Source of the DNA: Palaemon carinicauda
Lineage: Eukaryota > Arthropoda > Malacostraca > Decapoda > Palaemonidae
Reading direction: 5' to 3'
Assembly (NCBI RefSeq): GCF_036898095.1
Contig: NC_090726.1
Span: 36,723,877 to 36,787,876 of the forward strand
DNA: 64,000 nucleotides
The position numbers and the translations under genes were made by a program. Shown piece by piece: positions 44,232 through 54,761 of this stretch (position 1 is the first letter of the stretch; every line of letters starts with the position of its first letter). Below the pieces are notes generated by a model, which was not told the origin of the DNA, did not search any database, and worked only from the letters and a program-made list of their open reading frames with translations.

Positions 44232-45130
44232 CCCAGATTGCTGACTTCCTGTTACATCTAAGGAACGTAAGATCCCTATCAGCTCCTACGATCAAGGGTT
44301 ACAGAAGTATGTTGGCAGCGGTATTCCGCCACAGAGGCTTGGATCTTTCCACCAACAAAGATCTACAGGACCTCCTTAGGTCTTTTGAGACCTCAAAGGA
44401 ACGTCGGTTGTCCACTCCAGGCTGGAATCTAGACGTGGTTTTAAGGTTCCTAATGTCATCAAGATTTGAACCGCTCCAATCAGCCTCTTTTAAGGACCTC
44501 ACATTAAAAACTCTTTTCCTCATGTGCTTAGCAACAGCTAAAAGAGTCAGTGAGATCCACGCCTTCAGCAGGAACATAGGTTTTACATCTGAAACGGCTA
44601 CATGTTCCTTGCAGCTCGGTTTTTTGGCTAAAAACGAGCTTCCTTCCCGTCCTTGGCCTAAGTCGTTCGAGATCCCAAGCCTGTCCAACTTGGTGGGGAA
44701 CGAACTAGAGTGAGTACTTTGCCCAGTAAGAGCTCTTAGGTACTATTTAAGAAGGTCAAAGCCATTACGAGGACAATCAGAAGCTTTATGGTGTTCTATC
44801 AAGAAGCCTACTCTACCGATGTCTAAGAACGCAGTTTCTTACTACATCAGGCTTCTGATTAGAGAGGCACATTCTCATCTGAAGGAAGAAGACCTTGCTT
44901 TGCTGAAGGTAAGGACACATGAAGTGAGAGCTGTTGCTACTTCAGTGGCCTTCAAACAGAACCGTTCTCTGCAGAGTGTTATGGATGCAACCTATTGGAG
45001 AAGCAAGTCAGTGTTCGCATCATTCTATCTCAAAGATGTCCAGTCTCTTTACGAGAACTGCTACACCCTGGGACCATTCGTAGCAGCGAGTGCAGTAGTA
45101 GGTGAGGGCTCAGCCACTACATTCCCATAA
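44027..45130 (+). pseudogene. Tyrosine recombinase of DIRS copy 2, one in-frame stop
   Basis: About 365 codons in frame 2. The core-binding region includes RARGFSKEAARAIARARRTS, VYQSKWEVFRSW and IKGYRSMLAAVFRHRGLDLS. The catalytic domain has the first Arg in LATAKRVSEIHAFS (~44540), a Lys-bearing LGFLAKNELP turn, HEVRAVATS (HxxR, ~44920), YWRSKSVF and the nucleophile Tyr in FASFYLKDV (~45025). A single TGA at 44711-44713 interrupts it; copy 1 has AGA at the matching position. Without readthrough the product would lose the HxxR box and the nucleophile. The start codon is not clear and lies in the overlap with RT. Confidence 0.9.
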
Positions 45131-45532
45131 TCCCATAACCTTTTTGATCTTTCTCTTGAATACTTTTTATTGTTGTTTTTTGGGTTGTACGGAAGGCTAA
45201 GAAGCCTTCCGCATCCTGGTTGATTTGGCGGGTGGTCAAATTCTTTCTTGAGAAGCGCCTAGGTTAGAGGTTGTGATGAGGTCCTTTAGTATGGGTTGCA
45301 GCCCTTTATACTTCAGCACCTAGGAGTCGTTCAGCATCCTAAGAGGACCGCTAGGCTCAGTAAGGAAGACGTACTTAAAAAAGGCAGAGTAATAGTTCAA
45401 GTCGACTTCCTTACCAGGTACTTATTTATTTTATGTTTGTTATATTGAATAACTGATAAAATGAAATACGGGATACTTAGCTTCTTTTGTTAACATGTAT
45501 GCTGGTCTCCACCCACCACCCTGGGTGTGAAT

Positions 45533-45623
45533 CAGCTACATGATCATCGGGTAAGATTAATATTGAAAAATGTTATTTTCATTAGTAAAATAAATTTTTG
45601 AATATACTTACCCGATGATCATG
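45533..45623. repeat. Internal complementary region (ICR), DIRS copy 2
   Basis: The complement of the left end (ATCGGGTAAGATTAATATTG) is joined directly to the complement of the right end (AAAAATGTTATTTTCATTAG and on). It carries the circle junction word and defines both ends. Confidence 0.94.
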
Positions 45624-45667
45624 AATTTAAGAACCCTCCCTTCCTCCCCATAGAGAACCAGTGGACC

Positions 45668-45867
45668 GAGGAGAAAATTGAGTTCTTGTTGACAAGAAGT
45701 ACTTGAGTACCTACTCACAGATGGCGCTGTTGTGTACACCCCCACCTGGATAGCGATCGCTGGCGTATCCCGACCGTAGATTTCTGTCGGGCAACGGAGT
45801 TGACAGCTACATGATCATCGGGTAAGTATATTCAAAAATTTATTTTACTAATGAAAATAACATTTTT
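45668..45867 (-). repeat. Right inverted terminal repeat of DIRS copy 2
   Basis: Complement of the left ITR plus an outer extension ending AATAACATTTTT. GGGTAAGTATA at 45830-45840 is a strong splice-donor match. Confidence 0.94.
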
Positions 45868-46180
45868 GGAGTGTCCTTCTCCTAGAAGAGCTGCTTACCA
45901 TAGCTAGAGTCTCTTCTACCCTTGCCAAGAGAAAAGGAACCACTGGAAAATTACAGTGCAGTAGTTAACCCCTTGGGTGAAGAAGAATTGTTTAGTAATC
46001 TCAGTGTTGTCAGGTGAATGAGGACAGGAGAATCTGTAAAGAATAGGCCAAACTATTCGGTGTATGTGTAGGCAAAGGGAAAGTGAACTGTAACTAGTGA
46101 GAAGGATCCAATGCAGTGCTGTCTGGCCAGTCAAAGGACCACATAACTCTCCAGCGGTAGTATCGCAACGGGTGGCTGGT
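45868..46180 (+). repeat. Dispersed ATT-headed repeat, right half
   Basis: Continues the homology with 33822-34135 from GGAGTGTCCTTCTCCTAGAA to CGGGTGGCTGGTG. Confidence 0.93.
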
Positions 46181-46518
46181 GCATTATGACTGGAAAAGAT
46201 AGAAAATATAGCTAAGCATCATACTGATTGGATGAATGAATAATGCATGTTCTAGTCCCATTTTATGGAAATACTATATTTTTCCCCCTTTAGGATTTTA
46301 TCTTGACTAAATATCTATCTGGTTATGCACTTCAATCCAAAGCTTGGTAAGATTAGTTCATTGTAGCATACAATTATATTTTTCTCTTTTTTAAGTGTTC
46401 ATATGTGGTACTTTATAACTTTAATTCATACTTAGCTGTTTTTAGGTGTGATATAGATGTTTGGTATATTTATCCAAGGTTATTCCAAAATTATTCTATG
46501 CTTATTTCTTAATTCCAG
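46181..46518. other. Intronic DNA upstream of BPNT1 exon a
   Basis: AT-rich. An exon-like stretch at 46294-46346 has a pyrimidine tract with TTTAG and a GTAAGA donor, but its phase does not fit exon a and its translation does not match BPNT1. Confidence 0.5.
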
Positions 46519-46618
46519 GCCTTCTTGATCATGTTACTGTCCTTATCGGCATAGCGTATAGTGGAAAAGCTGTTGGAGGCATAATTCACCAGCCATATTT
46601 TAATTACCAGAATCCAGG
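46519..46618 (+). CDS. BPNT1: BPNT1 exon a: bisphosphate nucleotidase 1 (internal exon)
   Basis: The exon encodes [17 protein letters not shown] and on to [11 protein letters not shown], which matches animal BPNT1 just after the DPLDGTKEYTEG metal-binding motif. BPNT1 removes the 3'-phosphate from 3'-phosphoadenosine 5'-phosphate and similar nucleotides in the cytosol, needs magnesium and is inhibited by lithium. The acceptor is AATTCCAG ending at 46518 and splits the first Gly codon; the donor is GTGAGT at 46619, also splitting a Gly codon. The upstream exons (N-terminal ~110-120 residues with the GEE and DPLDGT motifs) were not found in 1-46518; they are probably off the window or in a form I could not recognise. 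Confidence 0.92.
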
Positions 46619-46719
46619 GTGAGTATCATAATTTTCTATGATAAAAGTATTACATATGTAATTTTTTTTTTTTTTTTTAAGTTTTTAGTTTTATGATATC
46701 TAATTTTCTGGGCAAGTCC

Positions 46720-47053
46720 AAAACAGAAGGATGACCTGGAGGGCGCGTAGTAGGTGTCGGTGGGGTAGTCCATCTGTGTTCTCTAGGGCCTGTCACGGCC
46801 CTCCCCTTTGATGAAGGGATTATCTAAATGGAAGACAGCCTGTGAATAGTGGTTTTCACACGCCCCTGTTGTATACACGACACCCACAAGGTGATCGCGC
46901 GAGGGTAGTAACCTCTGCATTCCATGCTTTTATCTTTCGCTGGTATATTTGGAAGATTTATATTAGAAAAGTGTAAAGAAGGACTTCTTTCACCGGGCGT
47001 CACAGGTCTCTTCCCAGAAATAGATTTTTCCTTCGTCAAAATCCCTTTTCTGG
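46720..47053 (+). mobile_element. Solo DIRS terminus in BPNT1 intron, family related to copy 3
   Basis: The right part, CAGAAATAGATTTTTCCTTC followed by GTCAAAATCCCTTTTCT, is nearly identical to the outer right end of DIRS copy 3 (one base differs in CCTACG/CCTTCG). The inner CACCGGGCGTCACAGGTCTC and the upstream GCTGGTATATTTGGAAG-type block differ, so it belongs to a sister family. No internal genes remain. Its left limit is estimated. Confidence 0.8.
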
Positions 47054-47574
47054 TCAGTTCATTCAAGGTTGACCGAGTGATATATGATCACTTTTGTTTG
47101 ATCATGTTTTTTGTTTTACTATTTGGATTTATTACATGTCCTATGTAAATTTAAATTGTAGTTTTATAGCAATGTTGTATTTCTTATTAAATATAGACTA
47201 AGATATTACAAATACTTGAGTTGGCTTAAGGGAAGAATCAATTAAGTTACAGTGAACTGCCAATAAGGCTAAAAGGACTTCTAAGTTAGGGTAAGTTGGA
47301 TAATGTTCACTTCTCTCACACCATTCTTTCTTTCCTTCAGTGCTTGTGTTACTACTAAGCATGTATGATTCTGAATGGAATGGAAACTAGCAACATTGTA
47401 TTTTGCTTTCTTCATCTAACCTATCCTCATACAGATACAAGTGTTGTACTTAAATTGTTAGTTCAGATATGTATTGTAAAACTTATTATTTATAGGTAAA
47501 AGAATGATGATGAATTAGGTTGTTTTGCATTGAATACAAAAGTGTGGGTGGTAGAACTGGCTGAATGTTGTAAT

Positions 47575-49420
47575 AAATTATGGTCGATGTTGAAAGCCTT
47601 CCTCCTCAAAACCAATGGAAGTTAGTGGTGAGGATGTCAAGTACTCATCTCTCAGACAATTGTTGTCTCTCCATCATGTATGATAAAATCCCTCCACGAC
47701 AGAGCGGGACCTTCCTGTCGAAGGCGCTGTAGGTCTTTGTTATCCTTGTTTGCTGTTATCTTGGTGTATGATATCCTTATTTGGATGGTGTTAATGATGT
47801 TTCTGGAAAAGGCTTCTGCGATGTTGTTGGAAGAGCCTTTTCAGATATCTGATGGTGCAGGAGCACTCAACAATTGCTGATGATTACCACTGTTGGCGCA
47901 CTGATTAGCAATCTGCCTTTTTTGTGAAGGCGTTAATCAAGGGCTGAGGATCTGTTTGCACCTCGGATTGCCCTCCCTCAAGTATGTGTGTGAAATGCCA
48001 AATAGCATGGAGAACTATCAGTAATTATCTGTTGAAGACTGAGTATTTCTGTCCTGCACAAGATAGCTTCTTGCTGAAAAATGCTAGGGGTTGACAGTCA
48101 TCATCTGTATCCTGCCCAAATACTGCACTCATTGTTGTTCTACTTGCATCCCTGATCGTGTAAGTGACCTAGTTGAGGAAGGAAATACTAGTGTAGTTAC
48201 AAAATTACAGCCTCTTTTGGCTTCTTGAAATGCCATTTCTTGCTTATATGACCTGCGTATCATTTTAGTTTTTCCTTTTGAGCATTCGTATGAGGGAGAG
48301 TTGATTCTAGCTACATTGGATAAAAAACATCATAGCAATTGATCATGCCAGCAAACTCTTGCAGTTCTCTAATGTTTCCTTGCCTTGGGAAATCAGTAAC
48401 AACATTGGCACTCCATCGGAGTGGTTTAACACCTTAGGGACTTATTCGATGACTTGTGAAATCCTATCGTATTTTTCCCCTATTCACACTTAGCTCGTTG
48501 GACAATTTACAAATTTTCTCTGAGCTTCTTGTGGACTTGTTTTAGATCTTTGATGTGTTGTTTATAGTTGGGGTTGAAAATCATGATGGCGTCAACGTAA
48601 ACGACACAGCATGGGATGTCATCCATTAGGCGTTGAAAGGTGGCACCTGCCTTTTGAAGGCCAAAATAGCTGTATCACAATTATGTTCCCAAATAGGGTG
48701 TTGAATGCTGTCTCCTCTATATCCTTTGCTACCAGAACACAGGCTTGTTTTGTGCCTTTAGGAAATCTTCTCTTAGTTGTGTGTTGGTGACATCTGCAGT
48801 GATTAATGAATTATGCTTCCATTGTTTCTGGTTCCATATATCTTTTGTAGTGAAGTGCTATTTGCTATAGACACTTGGAGGGAGTTTTGGGGATAAATTC
48901 AAGTATACATTTGTGAAGGTTTGGATTTGTATGCTCTCATATCGATGAAAAATTCTGTGTCAGGCAACCCATCAGTAATGTAAAAACACATGGAGGTCTT
49001 TATAGGTTTCCTGAAAGAAAGACTGCGAAAGACATAATCATTTCCCTTATGAGACAACCAGTTTGGGTGCATGTTTTTAGGTAGCATGCACCTTTCCTTA
49101 GACATCAATCCCCACTCGCAAATCCTCAATGGAAGAGCAAAGTCTTCTTAGTTTGTTGGGCTTTATTATATGATATGGTGGCTGTTTGATAACACACTTT
49201 TGTTCCTATAGTGGTTTATGGGAGTGCCATGGGAATCTAGCCCACCATCTGTAATGGGTGGTTAAGTGAGTCCTGCCAATCTTTGGGCCAGGTAAACTTC
49301 GTACCAATTGTAGGAAACCGTTGAGGAGTATTCTTGATGTGTTGGGAAATGTCATGACTGTTTTGCATGGTAGCTTTGTCTGAAGGACTTCATACACTAA
49401 GTCCAGCGTCGTCTCTTGTC
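47575..49420 (-). pseudogene. Degenerate Ty3/gypsy retrotransposon pol (PR-RT-RNase H), antisense in BPNT1 intron
   Basis: Read on the minus strand in shifting frames: a protease-like ITDGLPDTEFFIDMRA near 48990-48940, where the catalytic D-T-G has become D-M-R; RT with FGLQKAGATFQRLMDD and then VVYVDAIM near 48650-48590, where the YxDD box has lost its last Asp; an RT C-terminal block resembling the FPRQGNIRELQEFAGMINYY consensus near 48420-48330; RNase H with DASRTTMSAVFGQ, LAFFSKKLSCAGQKYSVF and HILEGGQSEVQTDPQPLINA near 48150-47945; and a following AEAFSRNIINTI block near 47840. Stops and frameshifts are numerous. LTRs, gag and integrase were not located. Opposite orientation to the host gene. 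Confidence 0.85.
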
Positions 49421-50141
49421 GTCAAAAGGTTTAGCTAGGGTTCTTGTTTTTGTAATTGATACCTAATGTTTGCAATGAAAAATGAGATCATCCAAGGCAA
49501 TACATTCCTTTCATAATTTTTGCTTATCTTGACTCATTATTTGTGTATTCATGTAGTTGCCAAGACTGGATTAAATTGCCTAAGGTTTTTTAATGAAAAA
49601 ATATATTTTAGATTAATGTATTTGTTCTGCTATTTTTCTCATCTTTGCTCATTTTCCTTAAAGTACTCATTCAGAGAATAGAGAAAAGACAAGGCCAGAT
49701 GTTTTCTCTGCAGGGGAAAGATGTTTTGATTGAATAGAAATGAAAAAGTGATGAAAGTTTAAGACCAGAAACAAAATGATTGTACTGTAAATCATTCCAT
49801 TGATTTTCATCTTTTTTCTTGTTTTGCTCATTACTCATGGAATAAGTACTTAAGTGTAACCTGTGCAATACTAAGAATTAGGACTTTTGAAAGCGGGATA
49901 AAACAATTTGGAATTACTCGCCATAGATATAATATTTGTAAATCATTTATACTTAATGGTTACGAATACTTAGGAGTATTTAGTGTCTGATGTTTAAGAG
50001 CTTTCTTTTTATTCTACCCTATTTCTTTCAATTGTGCACTGGGTGCAGGAGTTTTAATTTCACAGATCACTGTCTGGAGGTTGCAATTCAATCAATTGTA
50101 TTTCTTGAATTATTTCAACTATTTCTCTTCATCTCTTTCAG
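49421..50141. other. Intronic DNA before BPNT1 exon b
   Basis: AT-rich, nothing recognisable apart from the splice acceptor region of exon b. Confidence 0.5.
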
Positions 50142-50328
50142 AGCTGAACTTGGCCGTACAGTATGGGGTGTTGTTGGAGGCGATGTTGGAGGAATGCCAC
50201 TAGTATCACCTCCTGAGGGGAAATTAATTGTTACTACTACAAGATCTCATTCTTCAAGCACAGTCAATGATGCTATCAGCGCTGTATCCCCAACTGAAGT
50301 TCTCAGAGTTGGAGGTGCTGGACACAAG
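50142..50328 (+). CDS. BPNT1: BPNT1 exon b
   Basis: Encodes AELGRTVWGVVGGDVGGMPL through a VTTTRSHSS block to LRVGGAGHK. TRSHS and VGGAG(H/N)K are hallmarks of BPNT1 within the inositol monophosphatase superfamily. The acceptor is CTCTTTCAG ending at 50141 and the donor GTAAGA at 50329. The phase joins exon a through a split Gly codon, and ends in phase 0 for exon c. Confidence 0.95.
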
Positions 50329-50679
50329 GTAAGATTTAAATTTACATGTGGATACGAGTATTATGCGCGGGTTTCCTACCCAGTCACTTTCCAATACATT
50401 GAGATCCCTTGGACTCTTTAGCATATAGCTGAAATCCACATATAGTTCATTTACACTTAATGAAACAAAACTCGTTATATATACAAATAATGATAATTAG
50501 ACAGGCTGATTTTATGCAATCCCCTATTCCTTGTTCAAATAGGCTTCAGAACATACAGTAATGTTTGTTCTTGTCATTTTAATGGAATTTTTAGGGAAGA
50601 GATCTTCCTTTTGGTCTGAAGTTTACGAGACTTTCTGCTAAGAGTTAGCTATTGACTTTATTCATTGCCACTGTTTCAG
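50329..50679. other. Short BPNT1 intron between exons b and c
   Basis: 351 bp, bounded by GTAAGA and TTTCAG. No repeat seen inside. Confidence 0.85.
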
Positions 50680-50843
50680 GTGATGTTGCTTCTTGAAGGA
50701 AAAGCTCATTTATATGTGTTTGCAAGCCCTGGTTGCAAGAAGTGGGATACATGTGCTCCTCAGGCAGTTTTAGAGGCAGCTGGTGGTGTTTTAACAGACA
50801 TAAAGGGGACTCCAATTCCATATTATTCAACTGCTCCCCACAG
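50680..50843 (+). CDS. BPNT1: BPNT1 exon c (WDxCAP metal-binding motif)
   Basis: Encodes VMLLLEGKAHLYVFASPG then CKKWDTCAPQAVLEAAGG and a TDIKGTPIPYY segment. The WDTCAP...GG stretch is the second conserved motif of the lithium-sensitive phosphatase family, and its Asp is a metal ligand. The acceptor is CTGTTTCAG ending at 50679 and the donor GTATTA at 50844, a weaker but acceptable site. The last codon is split (AG|A, Arg). Confidence 0.96.
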
Positions 50844-51079
50844 GTATTAGTCATCAAATTTTTGCAACTTTTAAGTTGCTTTTTATTGGCAATAACTGCT
50901 AAAATTCAGGTTTTAATTCAATTAGATTTCTTGCACAAGTAGAATAAAATTTTTTGCTATTCTTTAAGCCACTAGAAAACCCTGGATTTTAATATCAAAG
51001 TTTATTATTTCCTTACTCATAGTTGATTCATAAGTTGTTAATTAAGGAAGTGTCAGCGTTGCTACCTGACAACGTTAAA

Positions 51080-53885
51080 ATTGAAAACAAGTTTGTTCTT
51101 ATATGAATACAAACCTTCATCCTTGAATATGGGCCTGATTTCAGCATAGCTGGAACTCTGTTATCGGAATTTGTGTTGGTGTTCAAATGGAGAAGCCAGA
51201 AGCAGTCTTGCAGTCCTGCCCAAATGTCCCTGGAAGTAAGAGCAGCACTTTTATGAGCAGGAGCCATGTAGATCTCCATTCTTTGTGTACCTCTTGTAGA
51301 GTGTATGACTGTTCTCAGTCATCCCCCCCTGCAATGAGTGTAAAGGATGTCCATCTGCATAGTGGATGGAGTACTACAAGAGGGGAAAAAAATAACCCGA
51401 AACGAGATACTGTAATTTACTTTCAGGGTAGTTTTTGAAGTTCATGGGTGCTCTTATATTTCTTCACCTGGTACTCGAATCTCTGACCTTTCTTTTCCCT
51501 CCTCCTGGGGGATAATGAAGAATAATAACAACTCTTACCTTCCGTTAGGGTGAGCTAAGAAAGAAGCAGTTGTATCTGCTTTCTAAGGCGAAGCAGCTGT
51601 TCCTTATCCTTTACCTCATAGTGAACCCCAATGTAATATTGACAGCACAGTTAGAGATATGGCCATAAGGGCCCTGTGGCCTTCCTTAAGTTTGGAGGAT
51701 ATCCCATCAACCTAGATATTACTGCAAGCTCTGGCTACATCAAAGACAACTCTTTCCTCATATGCTGCCCCAGCAGAGGACGTGAAGGACATAAACCCCC
51801 GTAAAGACCCAGGCTACCGATAATGTAGTCAATCACCGATCCTCATCATCTGCAGCTCCAGGGTCACAGGGCACTGTCTTCTGCTCATAGTCTATTCTCC
51901 TCACTTCACTTTGTACACTGAAGATATACAGTATATATTCTATCTAAGATACTTGGACAAATACCTCACTCTTTATCTAGAGGTTAAGCAGATGTTGGAC
52001 AAGGGAGTACTGCAGATCATACGTAACAATCTCCAGTTATTTACAGCTGCCAGTGAAGAAGGTATCTCGGTTCTGGAGACCGGTCATTGACTTCTCGCCC
52101 TTGAAAAAGTCTTTCTTGCAGACTCCATTCAAGATGGAGACATCAAGCACAGTACAAGCAACAGTAATGATGAATGACTCCATTCCTTCTCTGGTTCTGA
52201 AAAACAAATTTTTTCTGATTCTAGTGCATCGAGCCACCAGAAAGTATCTCCGCTTCATCTTCAGGAGGAAGGTCTTTCAATTCAAACTTCTGTGCTTAAG
52301 GCTGTTAACTGCCCTTGAGGTTTTCACTCGTGTCAATTTGGCCACATGCTAACAGCAGACGTATGACATGATACCTTTCGAGAAGACCATCTCCAGCAGA
52401 GAGACAGGCTTTTTAATTTTTGTTGCGATTTGGGGAATATGATAAATCAGGCAAACTCCTGTCTCTAGCATAAGCAGTGCATATATTACCTAGATGATCA
52501 CATCAGTAGACTCAAGAAGGTAGCGCAACCTTTCCTCACCGAACAACTTTTACCAGCAGGACAATGGCAACAGTTAACTAGAATACCTCTCAGCCCTAGA
52601 GAAGCCTGTGCCTCATGGGCATCTCCATCAGTGACCGTTGTCCTCAGATGTGTCTAAAGAGACGTTTGTCGACAGCTACCAGCTCCCCCCAACATCTAGT
52701 TCAAGTCAACCAGTAATTAAGGAAGGACCTGGCGTGGTGGCTAAAGAACAAGAACCTCGTCAAAGGGATTCCTCAGAAGTGTTTTCCTTCGGAAAGGCTT
52801 CTGTTCACTGATGCATCAAAGGATAAAGGTATCAGGTCGTCTGTTCAATGAGGAGAATCACCTTCACATTAACTTCATAGAAATGAAGGAAGCGCGTTTA
52901 GCACTGCAGTCATTCCAGCAAAAACTGATAGGTCACTCCGTAGCATTGAAGAGCAACAACACGACCCTAGTGGCATACTGTGCATTAGCAAGCAAGGAGG
53001 TACTGTTTTCCAGCACCTTTGTGAGTTAGTGAAGCAGGGTCACATTTGCATGTTGGATAATGCAAGATTTATTCTGAGGCAAGAGGAATGTAACGTTTAC
53101 AATCTTAGTTACCAGGGTCAAGTAGTAGGAGTGGAATAGAGCCTTCATCTTTTAACATTGAAGAGGCTTTTGACTTTGTGGGGTTCCCCAACAATCGACA
53201 TGTTTATCACAAAGCTCAACAATAAGCTTTCGGTATACTGCTCACCCATTCCGGAACGATAGCAGCACCAGAGGATTCCTTTCCAATACCAGTGGGACAA
53301 CCTTGATGTCTATGTTTTAGTGCCGTTTTGCCTGATTCAAAGGATAATCAACAGGTTACTGATTACTCCAAATCTCAGGATAACCTTGGTGGCTCCCAAA
53401 ATGACTACACATAGAATGGTACCTAAACCTGCTGATGTTCCTGACTGAAGTTCTAAAGGAATTCCTTCTTTGGCCCAACTTGCTTTGCTAGCCCCACTGG
53501 CAGAATTACCACAGCACAATGACATCCCTACCTCTTCATGTGTGAAGACTATCCAGCACCATCTCCGAGCGAAAGCCTTTTTACAAGGCACTGCACAAGG
53601 GATGTCTAGATACCTCTCTAAAAGCCTCTACAGCAGTCTACCAAGCAAAGTGGGCCATATTCTGCAATGCAAGCCATAGATGGGGTATTTCTCCAGTTAG
53701 AGCCTCTCTGCAATTAATTGCAGACTTCCTCATTTACTTTCATCGGGTAAAGCTCTTCTCGGGCTCAGCAAGGAAAGGCTAATGATCAGTCTTGAGCCAG
53801 GTCTTTAGACTGAAAGGCTTAGATCTTTCCTTGTTGTGGGACTTGTCTATGTTTATGAGGAGCTTTTAGCAGTCTAGCCCACCGA
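51080..53885 (+). pseudogene. Ancient DIRS-type remnant inside the BPNT1 intron
   Basis: Fragments in several frames: RT fingers (WRPVIDFSPLKKSFLQTPFKME, about 52070-52140, given here only by its ends WRPVIDF and PFKME), then RKYLRFIFRRKVFQFKLLCL; an RNase H stretch near 52800-53030 including LHINFIEMKEARLALQSF; a LFITKL/LSVYCSPIPER-like block near 53200-53260; and the recombinase core-binding region FRLKGLDLSLLWDLS near 53810-53850. The order matches copies 1-3. Very many stops show it is old. The stretch at about 51080-51300 looks like a DIRS leader. Ends and ITRs were not identified with certainty. It lies in the ~3.8-kb intron between BPNT1 exons c and d, in the same orientation. Confidence 0.8.
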
Positions 53886-54664
53886 GAGAATTTTGACTAC
53901 TTTTGATAATATTTAATTTGTATCTGCATAATAGATTGATACAGGAATTTTAGTTTTAAATATGTTAATAGAATGAAAAAGACTACTGTACACATTCAAG
54001 CATGTGTTTAAGTTATAAGTAGAAATTAAATTCTCCATGCAATAACTTAAGACACGTGGCCTTAATTAAAGCAGATACAGTAAGTATAATTTTTTCACCT
54101 GATTTTGAAATAAACAGGATTTTAGTAATACTGTACTTACTGTATGCTTCGCTTAACTGTATCCAATAAAAATGATTGTAGTATTCACATACAGTATTAT
54201 GTTATAAAGTGAAAACACAGCAAATACAGGATGCATCTTTTTTATTGTTTACATTTGCAGACTGAGACAACCGTCTACATTTTCCAAATTAACTGATTAA
54301 GACAAACTACCAAATGTTTTTTTGTCTTGCTGAAAGAGACATTTATCACTTAAACTATACCTTTTATTTTACCATATAAAAATTTAGGTTTTAGGCAAAA
54401 TACTTTTCACATATAATGGTTACTGTCAATTTTAATGGCATAGCAAAGTTTAGAAATAATTTTGAAAAATTATATTGTGAATCAAAAGGACAGGCTTTTT
54501 ACAAATTACTTTTGTTTATTCCTGGTTCCAATTATACAGATTTGAGAGCATCATGGTTCCTAACAGGAGAGGCTGACACGGGGTCACTGATATGCTCGTA
54601 AGTGTTTGGGGCGGGGGCAATACTCCTCTTTCACAAACTTACTATGCTTTTTCATTTGTTTTAG
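53886..54664. other. Intronic DNA before BPNT1 exon d
   Basis: AT-rich. A 61-codon ORF at 54416-54601 ends beside a GTAAGT donor but adds nothing expected in BPNT1, so I do not call it an exon. Confidence 0.5.
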
Positions 54665-54761
54665 AAATTCCACTGGGGTTCTTGCATCTGCAGCTGGGAT
54701 TCCACATGATGAGTACGTAAACAAAATTCCACAACATGTCAAGGACAATTTGAAGGCTTAG
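54665..54761 (+). CDS. BPNT1: BPNT1 terminal exon d
   Basis: After the acceptor TTGTTTTAG ending at 54664, the exon completes the Arg codon and encodes NSTGVLASAAGIPHDEYVNK followed by IPQHVKDNLKA and TAG (54759-54761). It corresponds to the NSAGVLA-type C-terminus of animal BPNT1. The four exons give about 181 residues, roughly 60% of the usual ~308. The 3' UTR end is not fixed; the first AATAAA I noticed downstream is near 56624, and an earlier variant signal may be used. Confidence 0.93.

Larger units (their letters stand above)
39334..45867 (+). mobile_element. DIRS-type retrotransposon, nearly intact (copy 2)
   Basis: A 6.5-kb element of the same broad family as copy 1, with inverted ends, ICR, a full-length gag-like ORF, RT/RNase H with all catalytic residues, and a tyrosine recombinase. 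I see only two lesions: a frameshift at a C-run near 42303 in the RT N-terminus and one in-frame TGA at 44711-44713 in the recombinase. It is inserted in the dispersed repeat at GGTTTAATTT/GGAGTG; the related unoccupied copy reads GGTTTGATTTTGGAGTG near 33811-33827. No target site is duplicated, as expected for recombinase-mediated insertion. Confidence 0.96.

Noticed and set aside
46294..46346. Exon-like 53-nt stretch upstream of BPNT1 exon a
   Set aside because: Its phase does not join to exon a and its translation lacks the DPLDGT region expected there.
54416..54601. 61-codon ORF ending at a GTAAGT donor, before BPNT1 exon d
   Set aside because: BPNT1 exons c and d join in phase with expected sequence and need no extra exon.
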